A stretch of DNA of 64,000 bases from [Mycobacterium] fortunisiensis (GTDB lineage: Bacteria; Actinomycetota; Actinomycetes; Mycobacteriales; Mycobacteriaceae). Positions within the stretch are counted from its first letter, which is position 1; each line of letters starts with the position of its first letter. Location: NCBI RefSeq assembly GCF_019050325.1, contig NZ_VOMB01000027.1:248001-312000 (forward strand), written 5' to 3'. Positions 8,107-16,193 of the stretch are shown in pieces. The notes beneath the pieces were generated by a model. That model was not told the origin of the DNA, did not search any database, and saw nothing but the letters and a program-made list of their open reading frames with translations. Both the position numbers and the translations under genes were made by a program.

Positions 8107-8609
8107 CCCGGGCCGTGACCGTTGCCCTCACCGGGCTGCTTCTGGTGGCTTCGGCGTTGCTCGCGGCGCCTGCGGCCTCGGCGCACGCCGTGCGGATCGC
8201 GACCGATCCGGCCGAAAATTCGGCCCTGAGCACCGCCCCGCAGCGGGTGAGCGCCACCTTCAACGAGGCCCTACAGCCGGCGTTCGCCGCCATGACGGTC
8301 GTCGGGCCGGACAACAACCTGTGGTCCGAAGGTGATCCGCAGGTCTCCGGTGCGGTGCTCAGCGTGGCTGTCCGCCCGCTCGGGCCGGCCGGTACCTACA
8401 CGGTGAACTACCGGGTGACCTCGGCCGACGGCCACGTGGTGTCCGGGTCGTGGTCGTTTGAGCTCACCATCGCCGGTACGGGCACCCCGGGCCCGGCCGC
8501 GTCGTCGCCCGCGCAACCCGACGACGGCGTCGCGGTGTGGCCGTTCGTGCTGGTCGCTGCCCTGCTCCTGGGCGGGGGATCGTGGTGGGCGATCCGGCGC
8601 CGGCACTGA
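8103..8609 (+). CDS. CopC-domain copper-binding protein
   Basis: The 168-residue protein starts at GTG 8103. A signal peptide ends at ASAHAVRIATDP, leaving the mature N-terminal His typical of CopC Cu(II) sites, with a second conserved His in SADGHVVSGSW. A Pro/Ala linker and one membrane helix (VWPFVLVAALLLGGGSWW) anchor it. The YcnI-CopC pairing recurs in actinobacteria and points to copper binding or delivery at the outer face of the membrane. No CopD permease lies beside it. Confidence 0.85.
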   Translation: MTRAVTVALTGLLLVASALLAAPAASAHAVRIATDPAENSALSTAPQRVSATFNEALQPAFAAMTVVGPDNNLWSEGDPQVSGAVLSVAVRPLGPAGTYTVNYRVTSADGHVVSGSWSFELTIAGTGTPGPAASSPAQPDDGVAVWPFVLVAALLLGGGSWWAIRRRH

Positions 8610-8687
8610 GGGCTGGCATGATGGGTTTACTGCCGGCCCCCACCGACCGCGCTGACGCGGAACACCGCACTGCAAAGGAGCAGCCTG

Positions 8688-9194
8688 ATGGCAGAGCAGC
8701 AGGATCAACCCGCCGAGAAGCCTGAGCCCGCAGCCGAGTCGGCCAAGCCCGAGGCGTCAGCGGCCGGTGCGGATCCCGCTCCGCCTGCTGCCCCGGCCCC
8801 CAAGCCCGGTCCTCCGCCGGCCAAGAAGGCAGCGGCCAAGAAGGCCCCCGCGAAAAAGGCAGCGGCGAAGAAGGCACCGGCCAAGGCCGCCAAGAAGGCC
8901 CCGGCGAAAAAGGCTCCAGCGAAAAAGGCCCAGCCTGCCCCGCCGGTCGCCCAGCCTCCGGCCGAGCCGGCCCCGGCTCCTATCACCCCGGTGCCCGATG
9001 TCGCGACGGCGGCCAAGGAGGCTGCGGCTCAGGCCAAGTCGACGGTGACCTCGGCCACCAACCCGGTGGCCGGTCCGGCGCCGACGCCGCTGGACGACAG
9101 TGGGTCCCGGGTGCCCTTCGTGGCTGCGGCCGCGGTCGGTGTCCTCGCCCTGCTTCTGGTGTTGCTGAGCCGGCGGCGGTCCTCGGAGGACTGA
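8688..9194 (+). CDS. hns: PAKK-repeat membrane-anchored H-NS-like protein (Rv3852 type)
   Basis: The 168-residue protein has an acidic Pro/Ala head (1-40), a run of AAKK/PAKK repeats (about 45-90) that bind DNA in the M. tuberculosis homologue, a Pro/Ala region and one C-terminal helix (FVAAAAVGVLALLLVLL) with a basic tail. The M. tuberculosis protein was named H-NS but later reported not to shape the nucleoid on its own, so the name describes the family only. The start is ATG 8688 with AAGGAG 8 bases upstream. Confidence 0.85.
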   Translation: MAEQQDQPAEKPEPAAESAKPEASAAGADPAPPAAPAPKPGPPPAKKAAAKKAPAKKAAAKKAPAKAAKKAPAKKAPAKKAQPAPPVAQPPAEPAPAPITPVPDVATAAKEAAAQAKSTVTSATNPVAGPAPTPLDDSGSRVPFVAAAAVGVLALLLVLLSRRRSSED

Positions 9195-9203
9195 TCCCGG
9201 CCT

Positions 9204-9234
9204 TGACCCTGACGCGACGTCAGGGTCAATGATG
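9204..9234 (+). promoter_or_regulatory. MerR-type promoter/operator for the TipAS regulator
   Basis: A perfect 12-base inverted repeat (TTGACCCTGACG, three bases, then its complement) spans 9204-9230. Its first six bases serve as -35 (TTGACC). Nineteen bases later AATGAT (9229-9234) fits a -10 element. The long 19-base spacer filled by the dyad is the hallmark of MerR-activated promoters. The start codon at 9240 lies where transcription would begin. Confidence 0.6.
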
Positions 9235-9239
9235 GCCTC

Positions 9240-10004
9240 ATGCACGCGAATTCCCCGGCGAGATCCGTCGGTGCGGTCGCCGCACTGACAGGTGTCTCGG
9301 TGCGAACCCTGCACCATTACGACCACATCGGTCTGGTGATGCCCAGCGTGCGTACAGCGGCAGGCTACCGCGGCTACAACGACGTCGACATCGAGCGGCT
9401 GCACCTGGTGCTGGTGTACCGGTCAGTGGGGCTGCGCCTCGGCGAAATCCGCGCTCTCCTCGATGACGCCGATGCCGATGTGCTTGCCCACCTGAGACGC
9501 CAACACAACCTGCTGTGCGAGCAGGCACAGCAGCTACAGCAGACCATCAAGGCAGTGGAGGAATTGATGAGCGCCCACAACAGCGGAGTTCAGTTGTCCG
9601 CCGAGGAGCAGGTGGAGATCTTCGGCAGCGCAGTTTTCGATGAGCATGCCGAGGAGGTCGAGTCCCGCTGGGCCGGCACCGAGGAGTGGAAGCAGTCGCA
9701 GCAGCGCACCGCGCAGATGACCAAACAGGACTGGATCGAGTTCAAAGCCGAGAACGACGCGCTGCTCGATGCCCTGGCCGAAGGCAAGCGGGCTGGGGTT
9801 CGGCCAGGGTCAGCGCAGGCCAATGCGCTGGCCGCCCGGCATCGGGCCAACATTTCCCGGTTCTACGACTGCAGTGACGACATGCACGTCAGCTTGGCCA
9901 ACATCTACGTGGAGGACGAGCGGTTCGCCCTGTACTACGACGATGCCGAGCCAGGGCTGGCGCAGTTCGTGCACGACATCATCGTGACCAGCGCCGCCGG
10001 GTGA
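9240..10004 (+). CDS. MerR-family regulator with TipAS domain
   Basis: The 254-residue protein has a MerR winged helix at residues 9-80 (SVGAVAALTGVSVRTLHHYD), a linking coiled coil (about 80-115) and a C-terminal TipAS-type domain (about 130-250) of the globin-like class that binds thiopeptides or other multidrug ligands. The operator at 9204-9230 overlaps its own promoter, so autoregulation is likely. The mRNA may be leaderless, as no ribosome-binding site precedes ATG 9240. No efflux gene is adjacent. Confidence 0.85.
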   Translation: MHANSPARSVGAVAALTGVSVRTLHHYDHIGLVMPSVRTAAGYRGYNDVDIERLHLVLVYRSVGLRLGEIRALLDDADADVLAHLRRQHNLLCEQAQQLQQTIKAVEELMSAHNSGVQLSAEEQVEIFGSAVFDEHAEEVESRWAGTEEWKQSQQRTAQMTKQDWIEFKAENDALLDALAEGKRAGVRPGSAQANALAARHRANISRFYDCSDDMHVSLANIYVEDERFALYYDDAEPGLAQFVHDIIVTSAAG

Positions 10005-10023
10005 CGGCTGCGATAATCGCTGG

Positions 10024-10503
10024 ATGAGTATCGAACCGCGCGCCACTGCTGATCTGGTCGACGAGATCTATCCCGACGTCCGTAGCTGCGATCTGCAGCT
10101 ACAGAACTACGGCGGCAAGGCCATGTTCGCCGGGCCGATCACCACGGTCCGCTGCTTCCAGGACAATGCGCTGCTCAAGTCGATCCTGTCCACGCCGGGT
10201 AATGGCGGGGTGCTGGTGGTCGACGGCGACGGGTCGCTGCACACGGCGCTGGTGGGCGACATCATCGCCGGGCTGGCTGCCGACAACGGTTGGTCCGGGG
10301 TGATCGTGCACGGCGCGGTGCGGGACGCGGCCGCGCTGCGCACCATCGACGTCGGAATCAAGGCCCTGGGTACCAACCCGCGCAAGGGCACCAAGACCGG
10401 CGAGGGCGAGCGGGATGTGGAGGTCAGCTTCGGTGGGGTGACGTTCATCCCGGGTGAGATCGCCTACGCCGACGAGGACGGCATCGTGGTGGTCACCCCA
10501 TAG
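10024..10503 (+). CDS. rraA: RraA-family protein (annotated menG/rraA)
   Basis: The 159-residue protein is full length for RraA, with the family core ADNGWSGVIVHGAVRD (about 90-105). In E. coli RraA inhibits RNase E. Related proteins are HMG/oxaloacetate aldolases. The M. tuberculosis orthologue (Rv3853) was once called MenG, but it is not a menaquinone methyltransferase. The gene converges with ethA and shares a strong terminator with it. Confidence 0.9.
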   Translation: MSIEPRATADLVDEIYPDVRSCDLQLQNYGGKAMFAGPITTVRCFQDNALLKSILSTPGNGGVLVVDGDGSLHTALVGDIIAGLAADNGWSGVIVHGAVRDAAALRTIDVGIKALGTNPRKGTKTGEGERDVEVSFGGVTFIPGEIAYADEDGIVVVTP

Positions 10504-10517
10504 CGCGAGCAGACATG

Positions 10518-10551
10518 GAACTGCCCCTTTTCGCGGGAAAAGGGGCAGTTC
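10518..10551. terminator. bidirectional terminator between rraA and ethA
   Basis: GAACTGCCCCTTTTC and its exact complement form a 15-bp stem with a 4-base loop, placed 15 bases after rraA and 22 bases after the end of ethA. The stem carries the T and A runs itself, so it can act on both strands. Confidence 0.85.
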
Positions 10552-10572
10552 TGCGTCTGTTGGGCGGGGAAA

Positions 10573-12042
10573 CTACACCGTCACAGCGGCGCGGTGTTTG
10601 GTGAACATCAGGGACTCTTCGTCGACCTTGCCGTAGCGGATGGTGCGCATGTCGAAGAAGTAGTTTTGCTTGAGCTTCCACGGTGCTTCCGAACCCGACT
10701 TGGGCAGGCTGTCCATGGCGCGGCGGAAGTAGCCGGGGGTGAAGTCCATGAACGGCAGCTCGTCGACAGCATCGCCGGGGTGCTGCGCCTCGACGCGGTC
10801 GAAGCCGTTGGCGTCCATGAAATTCAGTAGGCGGCAGATGAACTCGGAGACCAGATCGGCCTTGAGCGTCCACGACGCGTTGGTGTAGCCGAAGGTGATC
10901 GCCATGTTCGGCACGCCCGAGAGCATCAGGCCCTTGTAGGTCATGCACTTGGTCAGGTCGATCGGCTCGCCGTTGCGGTTGGCGGTGGCACCGCCGAACA
11001 GCTGCATGTTCAGACCCGTTGCGGTGACGATGATGTCGGCCTGCAACTCCTCACCCGAGGTCAGCTTGATGCCGGTTTCGGTGAAGGTCTCGATGGTGTC
11101 GGTGACGACGTCGGCCTTGCCCGAACGGATGGCCTTGAACAGATCACCGTTGGGCGCCAGGCAGACTCGCTCGTCCCACGGGTTGTAACGCGGGCTGAAG
11201 TGCTTGTCGTAGTCGAAGCCTTCGGGCAGCCGGCGGGTGGCCATCTGCCGCAGCGCCTTCTTGAACACCGCCGGGAACTTCCGTGCGACCTGGTATTGCC
11301 CGGTGCTGTAGCCGATCTGCTTCCACCGGTTGACGAAGTGTGCCAGGTGCTTCGGCAGGTACTTGTTGGTCCGCAGCGCCACCGGATCCTCCAGGGGCAG
11401 CGCCCCGATGTAGGTGGGTGAGCGCTGCAGCATGGTCACGTGGCCGGCGCCTTCGTTCACCAGCGACGGGATCAGCGTCACCGCGGTGGCGCCCGACCCG
11501 ATGACGACGATCTTCTTGCCGGCGTAGTCCAGGTCCTCGGGCCAGTGCTGCGGGTGGATGATCTGCCCCTTGAAGTCTGCCGCGCCCGGGAATTCCGGCG
11601 AGTAGCCCTCGTCGTAGTTGTAGTAGCCGCTGCACACCGACAGGAACGACGCGGTGAACTGCTTGGTTTCGCCGTCGTGTTCGACGTTGACGGTCCAGCG
11701 GTTGTCGGCGTCGGACCAGTCCACCGACAGCACGCGGTGGCCGGTACGGATGTGATTGGTGATGCCGTTCTCGTCAGCGGCCTCGTTGATGTAGTTCCAG
11801 ATCGACTGTCCGTCGGCGATGGACTTGGCGGACTCCCACGGCTTGAACCGGAAGCCGAGGGTGAACATGTCGGAGTCCGAGCGGATGCCGGGGTACTTGA
11901 ACAGGTCCCAGGTACCGCCGATGTTCTCCCGGCGCTCCAGGATCACGTAACTCTTCGTCGGGCAGCGGTCCTGCAGATGCCAGGCCGTGCTGATGCCGGA
12001 GATGCCGGCGCCGACGATCACCACATCGAAATGTTCGGTCAT
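10573..12042 (-). CDS. ethA: Baeyer-Villiger monooxygenase EthA
   Basis: The 489-residue protein has the length of M. tuberculosis EthA, an FAD/NADPH monooxygenase known for activating ethionamide. It has the FAD-binding GAGISGIS near residue 11, the Baeyer-Villiger fingerprint FKGQIIHPQHWP (about 155-166) and a second nucleotide fold at GSGATA. The start is ATG 12042. It is divergent from ethR across a 78-base operator region, so repression by EthR is expected. Confidence 0.95.
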   Translation of the reverse strand: MTEHFDVVIVGAGISGISTAWHLQDRCPTKSYVILERRENIGGTWDLFKYPGIRSDSDMFTLGFRFKPWESAKSIADGQSIWNYINEAADENGITNHIRTGHRVLSVDWSDADNRWTVNVEHDGETKQFTASFLSVCSGYYNYDEGYSPEFPGAADFKGQIIHPQHWPEDLDYAGKKIVVIGSGATAVTLIPSLVNEGAGHVTMLQRSPTYIGALPLEDPVALRTNKYLPKHLAHFVNRWKQIGYSTGQYQVARKFPAVFKKALRQMATRRLPEGFDYDKHFSPRYNPWDERVCLAPNGDLFKAIRSGKADVVTDTIETFTETGIKLTSGEELQADIIVTATGLNMQLFGGATANRNGEPIDLTKCMTYKGLMLSGVPNMAITFGYTNASWTLKADLVSEFICRLLNFMDANGFDRVEAQHPGDAVDELPFMDFTPGYFRRAMDSLPKSGSEAPWKLKQNYFFDMRTIRYGKVDEESLMFTKHRAAVTV

Positions 12043-12055
12043 GGGACCGACGGTA

Positions 12056-12110
12056 TCAACACAGTGTTGAGTCGGTCAACGGTGTGTTGAGAAACTCGAC
12101 ACGGTGTTAG
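12056..12110. promoter_or_regulatory. EthR operator: three in-phase palindromes
   Basis: TCAACAC-A-GTGTTGA (12056-12070), TCAAC-GGTGT-GTTGA (12076-12090) and the weaker TCGACAC-G-GTGTTAG (12096-12110) have centres exactly 20 bases apart and together cover 55 bases. The known M. tuberculosis ethA-ethR operator is also about 55 bp and binds EthR cooperatively. Confidence 0.8.
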
Positions 12111-12120
12111 GGTTGAGGTC

Positions 12121-12762
12121 GTGACCACCTCCAGCACGGCCCGCGCCCCGCGCGGTCGCCGCGCCGCCCGCCCCTCGGGCGACGATCGTGAGGCCGCCAT
12201 CCTCGCTACCGCCAGGCAGCTGCTGGAGACCAAGAAGTTCGCCGATATTTCGGTCGATGACCTGGCCAAAGGCGCCGGAATCTCGCGGCCGACCTTCTAC
12301 TTCTACTTCCCATCCAAGGAAGCGGTGCTGCTCTCGCTCATCGATCCACTGATCAAGCGGGCCGACACCGGTTTCGACCGGGCGATGGACAGCATGCCCA
12401 CCGATCCGCGACGCGCGATCCGCCGTGGCATCGAGATCTTTTTCAGTTCGTTCGGCGAGCATCCGGCGACTGCGCGCGCGGGCACCGAGGCGCTGAACAG
12501 CAGTCCGGAGTTCCGCGCCTTCTGGTCGGGGTTGATGCAGAAATGGATCGCCCTGACCGCCGCGTTGATCACCGCCGAGCGTCAGCGCGGCGCCGCCCCG
12601 GACACCATCCCCGCCATGGATCTGGCGACCTCGCTCAACCTGATGAACGAGCGGACGATGATGGCCGCCCTCGCCGCCGAACCGCCGGCGGTCGAGTCCG
12701 GCAAGGTGGTCGACACCCTCACCCACATCTGGCTGACCAGCATCTACGGCGACTCCCGATAA
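12121..12762 (+). CDS. ethR: TetR-family repressor EthR
   Basis: The 213-residue protein has a basic N-terminal arm (RGRRAARPSGDDRE), a TetR helix-turn-helix (about 45-70, ISVDDLAKGAGISRPTFYFYF) and the EthR-type ligand domain ending in LNLMNERTMMAAL and IWLTSIYG. It starts at GTG 12121. It is divergent from ethA and represses it in M. tuberculosis. The 3' end is followed within 25 bases by dinB3. Confidence 0.95.
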   Translation: MTTSSTARAPRGRRAARPSGDDREAAILATARQLLETKKFADISVDDLAKGAGISRPTFYFYFPSKEAVLLSLIDPLIKRADTGFDRAMDSMPTDPRRAIRRGIEIFFSSFGEHPATARAGTEALNSSPEFRAFWSGLMQKWIALTAALITAERQRGAAPDTIPAMDLATSLNLMNERTMMAALAAEPPAVESGKVVDTLTHIWLTSIYGDSR

Positions 12763-12779
12763 CTCGTCCGTCGCCTATG

Positions 12780-12793
12780 CGAACATATGTTCG
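12780..12793. promoter_or_regulatory. LexA-type SOS box on the dinB3 start codon
   Basis: CGAACATATGTTCG is a perfect palindrome matching the mycobacterial LexA pattern (TCGAAC, four bases, GTTCGA) at all inner positions. The ATG of the polymerase gene (12787) lies inside it. Confidence 0.7.
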
Positions 12794-13995
12794 TGTCCCA
12801 CGCACACGCGGCGATCCTGCACGCTGATCTCGACTCGTTCTACGCCTCAGTCGAGCAGCGTGACGATCCGGCGCTGCGCGGGCGTCCGGTGATCGTCGGC
12901 GGTGGCGTGGTGCTGGCGGCCAGTTACGAGGCCAAGGCGTTCGGGGTACGTACCGCGATGAGCGGGGGCCAGGCCCGCGTGCTGTGCCCGCAGGCGTTGG
13001 TGGTGCCGCCGCGGATGGCGGCCTATTCAGAAGCCAGCCACCACGTGTTCGAGGTTTTTCACGACACCACGCCGGTGGTGGAACCGTTGTCGGTGGACGA
13101 GGCGTTTCTCGACGTGTCCGGGTTGGGCCGGGTGTCGGGCACCCCGGTGGAGATTGCCCGGCGGCTGCGCGAGCAGGTCAGCGAGCAGGTGGGGCTGCCC
13201 ATCACCGTGGGCATCGCGCGGACGAAGTTCCTGGCCAAGGTGGCCAGTCAGGTGGCCAAACCGGACGGTCTGCTGCTGGTACCGCCCGATCGCGAGCTGG
13301 CGTTTCTGCATCCGCTGCCGGTGCGCAGGTTGTGGGGTGTGGGCGCCAAGACGGCTGAGAAGCTGCACGCGCACGGTGTGGAGACCGTGGCCGATGTGGC
13401 CGAGTTGTCCGAGTCGGCGCTGGGCACGATGGTCGGTGGCGCGATGGCGCGGCAGCTGTATGCGTTGTCGCGCAACATCGATCGTCGCCGGGTGACGACG
13501 GGGGTGCGGCGCAGTTCGGTCGGCGCTCAACGCGCCCTGGGACGGCGCGGCACCACCATGTCGGCCGCGGAGGTGGATGCTGTGGTGGTCAATCTCGTCG
13601 ACCGCATCACCCGCCGCATGCGGGCCGCCGGACGCACCGGGCGCACCGTCGTATTGCGGTTGCGTTTCCACGATTTCGGCCGGGCGACGCGCTCTCACAC
13701 GCTGCCCCGGGCCACCGCGTCGACGGACGCGATCCTGGCCGCGGCCCGCGCCCTGGTGACCACGGCGGCCCCGTTGATCGCCGAGCGGGGGCTGACGCTG
13801 ATCGGGTTCGCGGTGTCGAACATCGACCACCAGGGCAGTCAGCAGTTGGAGTTGCCGTTCGAGACCCAGCCTGATCCGGTGGCGATCGATGGTGCGATCG
13901 ACGAGGTGCGGCAGCGGTTCGGCAATGCGATGTTGACCCGGGGCGTGCTCGTCGGCCGCGATCCCGGACTGGAAGTGCCGATGCTTCCGTATTGA
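12787..13995 (+). CDS. dinB3: Y-family DNA polymerase IV, DinB3 type
   Basis: The 402-residue translesion polymerase has the metal-binding motif HADLDSFYASVE (12-23, Asp14, with aromatic steric-gate residues 18-19) and the catalytic Asp104-Glu105 in SVDEAFLDVSG. It ends with a beta-clamp motif QLELPF near 353-358. M. smegmatis has a third dinB gene beside ethA/ethR that is absent from M. tuberculosis, so I call it dinB3. ATG 12787 falls within a LexA-type box. GTG 12793 is an alternative start. Confidence 0.88.
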   Translation: MFVSHAHAAILHADLDSFYASVEQRDDPALRGRPVIVGGGVVLAASYEAKAFGVRTAMSGGQARVLCPQALVVPPRMAAYSEASHHVFEVFHDTTPVVEPLSVDEAFLDVSGLGRVSGTPVEIARRLREQVSEQVGLPITVGIARTKFLAKVASQVAKPDGLLLVPPDRELAFLHPLPVRRLWGVGAKTAEKLHAHGVETVADVAELSESALGTMVGGAMARQLYALSRNIDRRRVTTGVRRSSVGAQRALGRRGTTMSAAEVDAVVVNLVDRITRRMRAAGRTGRTVVLRLRFHDFGRATRSHTLPRATASTDAILAAARALVTTAAPLIAERGLTLIGFAVSNIDHQGSQQLELPFETQPDPVAIDGAIDEVRQRFGNAMLTRGVLVGRDPGLEVPMLPY

Positions 13996-14004
13996 CGACG
14001 CCTG

Positions 14005-14436
14005 TCAAAGGAATTGTGCGGCAACGAATCCAGCCAGCAGTACGACGAATCCGCCGATCTCGCCGACGATCAACGCGACCATCCCGGCATGCAGGGCGCC
14101 GGTCGGATGCTCGAACTGGTTGGTGGTGTCCCGTTTGGCCCCGTGCTCGATGTAGGCCGCGATGGCGATGACGAAGAAGAACACCAGCACCATCGCCGCC
14201 GTGAGGTTCACCCACGTGGGCCAGGCGCTGAGTTCGACGAACACCGCGACCAGCAGTGTGGCGAAGGAGTAGAGCAACGCCGCCCGGTGGGCGATATCGA
14301 CGTAGGGATGGGCCAGGTGGTTCTCGCTGACCGCCATCTGCCGGTACTTCCACACCCCGAGCACCAGCGCCAACAGGAAGATCAGGCCGGCGGCCAGCAG
14401 GGTGATGACGGTGTCGATGCCGAGCTCCACGTGCAT
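14005..14436 (-). CDS. four-helix membrane protein (143 aa)
   Basis: The 143-residue product has four predicted membrane helices (about 8-28, 52-72, 78-96, 118-140) and a short polar loop with ENHLAHPYVDIAHRAAL that places several His near the second helix. It starts at ATG 14436. I do not recognise the family. It converges on dinB3 with a 9-base gap and is divergent from the YiaA-like gene. Confidence 0.7.
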   Translation of the reverse strand: MHVELGIDTVITLLAAGLIFLLALVLGVWKYRQMAVSENHLAHPYVDIAHRAALLYSFATLLVAVFVELSAWPTWVNLTAAMVLVFFFVIAIAAYIEHGAKRDTTNQFEHPTGALHAGMVALIVGEIGGFVVLLAGFVAAQFL

Positions 14437-14502
14437 CGGGCGAGTCTAATCTGAGTAGTCTCACGCATCCGCCGGATCGTGAACTGGGACAGGCTTTCGG
14501 TC

Positions 14503-14793
14503 ATGAGCGCATTCAACGACACGTCCAAAGTCACTGCCGCCTTCTTCCTGCAGGCCGGGATCGCCTTCGGGGTGAGCTTTCTGGGTCTGCTCGGCGGGGT
14601 CTTGTTCCTGCCTCTCGACATGTGGCAGCGGCTCTTTCTGGCGATGACCGTGCTGTTCCTGGTCACCAGCTCGTTCACCCTGGCCAAAGTGATCCGTGAC
14701 CAGCAGGAGGCCACCACGGTGCGGGTTCGGCTCGACGAGGCGCGGATGGAAAAGCTGATCGCCGAACACAATCCGTTCAACTCAGCCGCGTGA
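14503..14793 (+). CDS. YiaA/YiaB-type two-helix membrane protein
   Basis: The 96-residue protein has two membrane helices (about 12-35 and 40-62) and a soluble helix at the C terminus (RDQQEATTVRVRLDEARMEKL), typical of YiaAB-domain proteins. The role is unknown. ATG 14503 (MSAFNDTSKV) fits the family start better than the in-frame ATG at 14479. Its end overlaps the PHP gene tail to tail by 12 bases. Confidence 0.75.
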   Translation: MSAFNDTSKVTAAFFLQAGIAFGVSFLGLLGGVLFLPLDMWQRLFLAMTVLFLVTSSFTLAKVIRDQQEATTVRVRLDEARMEKLIAEHNPFNSAA

Positions 14794-15789
14794 GGTCCAC
14801 TCCAGCAGTTGTTCGGCCGTCCAGGTGTTGACGATTCGATCAATCGGCAGATCGGCGTCCAGCGCCCGCTGGGCGCCGTAGCCGAGGAAATCCAGTTGGC
14901 CGGGCGCGTGCGCGTCGGTGTCGATGCTGAACAGGCAGCCGATCTCCATCGCCAGGTGCAGCAGCCGGGTCGGTGGGTCCCGTCGCTCGGGCCGGGAGTT
15001 GATCTCGACGGCGGTGCCGTGGTCCCGGCAGGCGGTGAAGACCTTCTCGGCGTCGAATGTGGACTCGGCTCGCCGGCCACGGCCACCGGTGACCAGGCGT
15101 CCCGTGCAGTGCCCGAGCACGTCGGTGTGCGGGTTCTCGACGGCCTTGACCATGCGTCGGGTCATGGCCGGGGCGTCCATGGCGAGCTTGGAGTGCACGC
15201 TGGCCACCACGACGTCGAGCCGTTCCAGCAGTTCGGGTTCCTGATCCAGGGAGCCGTCTTCGAGGATGTCGACCTCGATGCCGGTGAGGATCCGCAGTGG
15301 GGCCACGGTCTCGCGGATCGCTTCGATGACGTCGAGCTGCTCGTGCAGCCGCTCGGGCGACAGTCCGTTGGCGATCTTGAGCCGGGGTGAATGGTCGGTC
15401 AGGGCGCAGTACTCGTGTCCCAGATCCCTGGCTGCGCGCATCATCTCCTCGATCGGGGCCGAGCCGTCCGACCAGTTGGAGTGCACATGGAGGTCACCGC
15501 GCAGCGCGGTACGAATCTCTCCGCCACCGAGATCGGTTGCCGTTTGCCGCAATTCGACGAGCGAATCGGGCTCCCGACCGGCCCAGGCCTGCGCGATCAC
15601 CTTGGCGGTCTTCGGTCCGATACCCGGCAACGACTGCCAGCTGTCGGTCGCACCAAGACGCTCCCGCTGCTGCTCGCTGAGCCCTTCGACGATGTCGGCG
15701 GCATGACGGTAGGCCATCACCCGGCGCGGGTCTTCTCGTGCGCGGTCCTTGTAGTAGGCGATCTGGCGCAGGGCGGTCACCGGATCCAT
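14782..15789 (-). CDS. PHP-domain phosphoesterase with PolX-like HhH (Rv3856c type)
   Basis: The 335-residue protein starts with a helical region and a helix-hairpin-helix (LPGIGPKTAKVIA, about 53-65), followed by a PHP domain with metal motifs GDLHVHSNWSDG, ALTDHSPR, GIEVDI and DTDAHAP. This is the C-terminal half of bacterial PolX without the polymerase domain, so a 3'-5' exonuclease or phosphatase role in DNA repair is plausible. It lies third in an operon after the ALDH and DCC genes. Confidence 0.85.
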   Translation of the reverse strand: MDPVTALRQIAYYKDRAREDPRRVMAYRHAADIVEGLSEQQRERLGATDSWQSLPGIGPKTAKVIAQAWAGREPDSLVELRQTATDLGGGEIRTALRGDLHVHSNWSDGSAPIEEMMRAARDLGHEYCALTDHSPRLKIANGLSPERLHEQLDVIEAIRETVAPLRILTGIEVDILEDGSLDQEPELLERLDVVVASVHSKLAMDAPAMTRRMVKAVENPHTDVLGHCTGRLVTGGRGRRAESTFDAEKVFTACRDHGTAVEINSRPERRDPPTRLLHLAMEIGCLFSIDTDAHAPGQLDFLGYGAQRALDADLPIDRIVNTWTAEQLLEWTSRG

Positions 15790-15797
15790 GGCACGGC

Positions 15798-16190
15798 TCA
15801 GCAGTCTGCGGGCCGCACCGCGCAGTGCGGTGTGGTTCCCGGAAATCGGTACCGATGGCCGGCGACCCAGCGGTAGGTCGCATCCTGCAACTGACGGATA
15901 CCGGGAATTCGGTACACCGCCAAGGGAATCCGGCTACCCATCCCAGCGGCCAGCGCGGCGTTGATCGCTTCGGCACCGCGGTACACCTCTCCCGAGGAGT
16001 CTGCCCACCAGGCCGCTTCGGCGAGTTGTTCAGCAGTCACGCCGAGTCGCTCGGCCGTGCCGGGCCGTTGAAACGGGGCGATCTGCAGCTCGCCGGTCCG
16101 CTGCCGGCGCACCAGCGCGTCGACACTGCGGGTGCACATGCCGCAGTTGCCATCGAAGTACAGGACGCCGCTCATCTCTCCAGTGTGCAC
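15798..16190 (-). CDS. DCC-family thiol-disulfide protein (DUF393)
   Basis: The 130-residue protein has the family signature YFDGNCGMCTRSV (about 11-23), with a CxxC redox pair, and the later AWW and RYRFPG elements. Members are thought to be thiol-disulfide oxidoreductases. GTG 16190 is 3 bases after the upstream stop and fits translational coupling. ATG 16175 is an alternative that would put its purine-rich site too close. Confidence 0.8.
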   Translation of the reverse strand: MHTGEMSGVLYFDGNCGMCTRSVDALVRRQRTGELQIAPFQRPGTAERLGVTAEQLAEAAWWADSSGEVYRGAEAINAALAAGMGSRIPLAVYRIPGIRQLQDATYRWVAGHRYRFPGTTPHCAVRPADC

Positions 16191-16193
16191 GGA

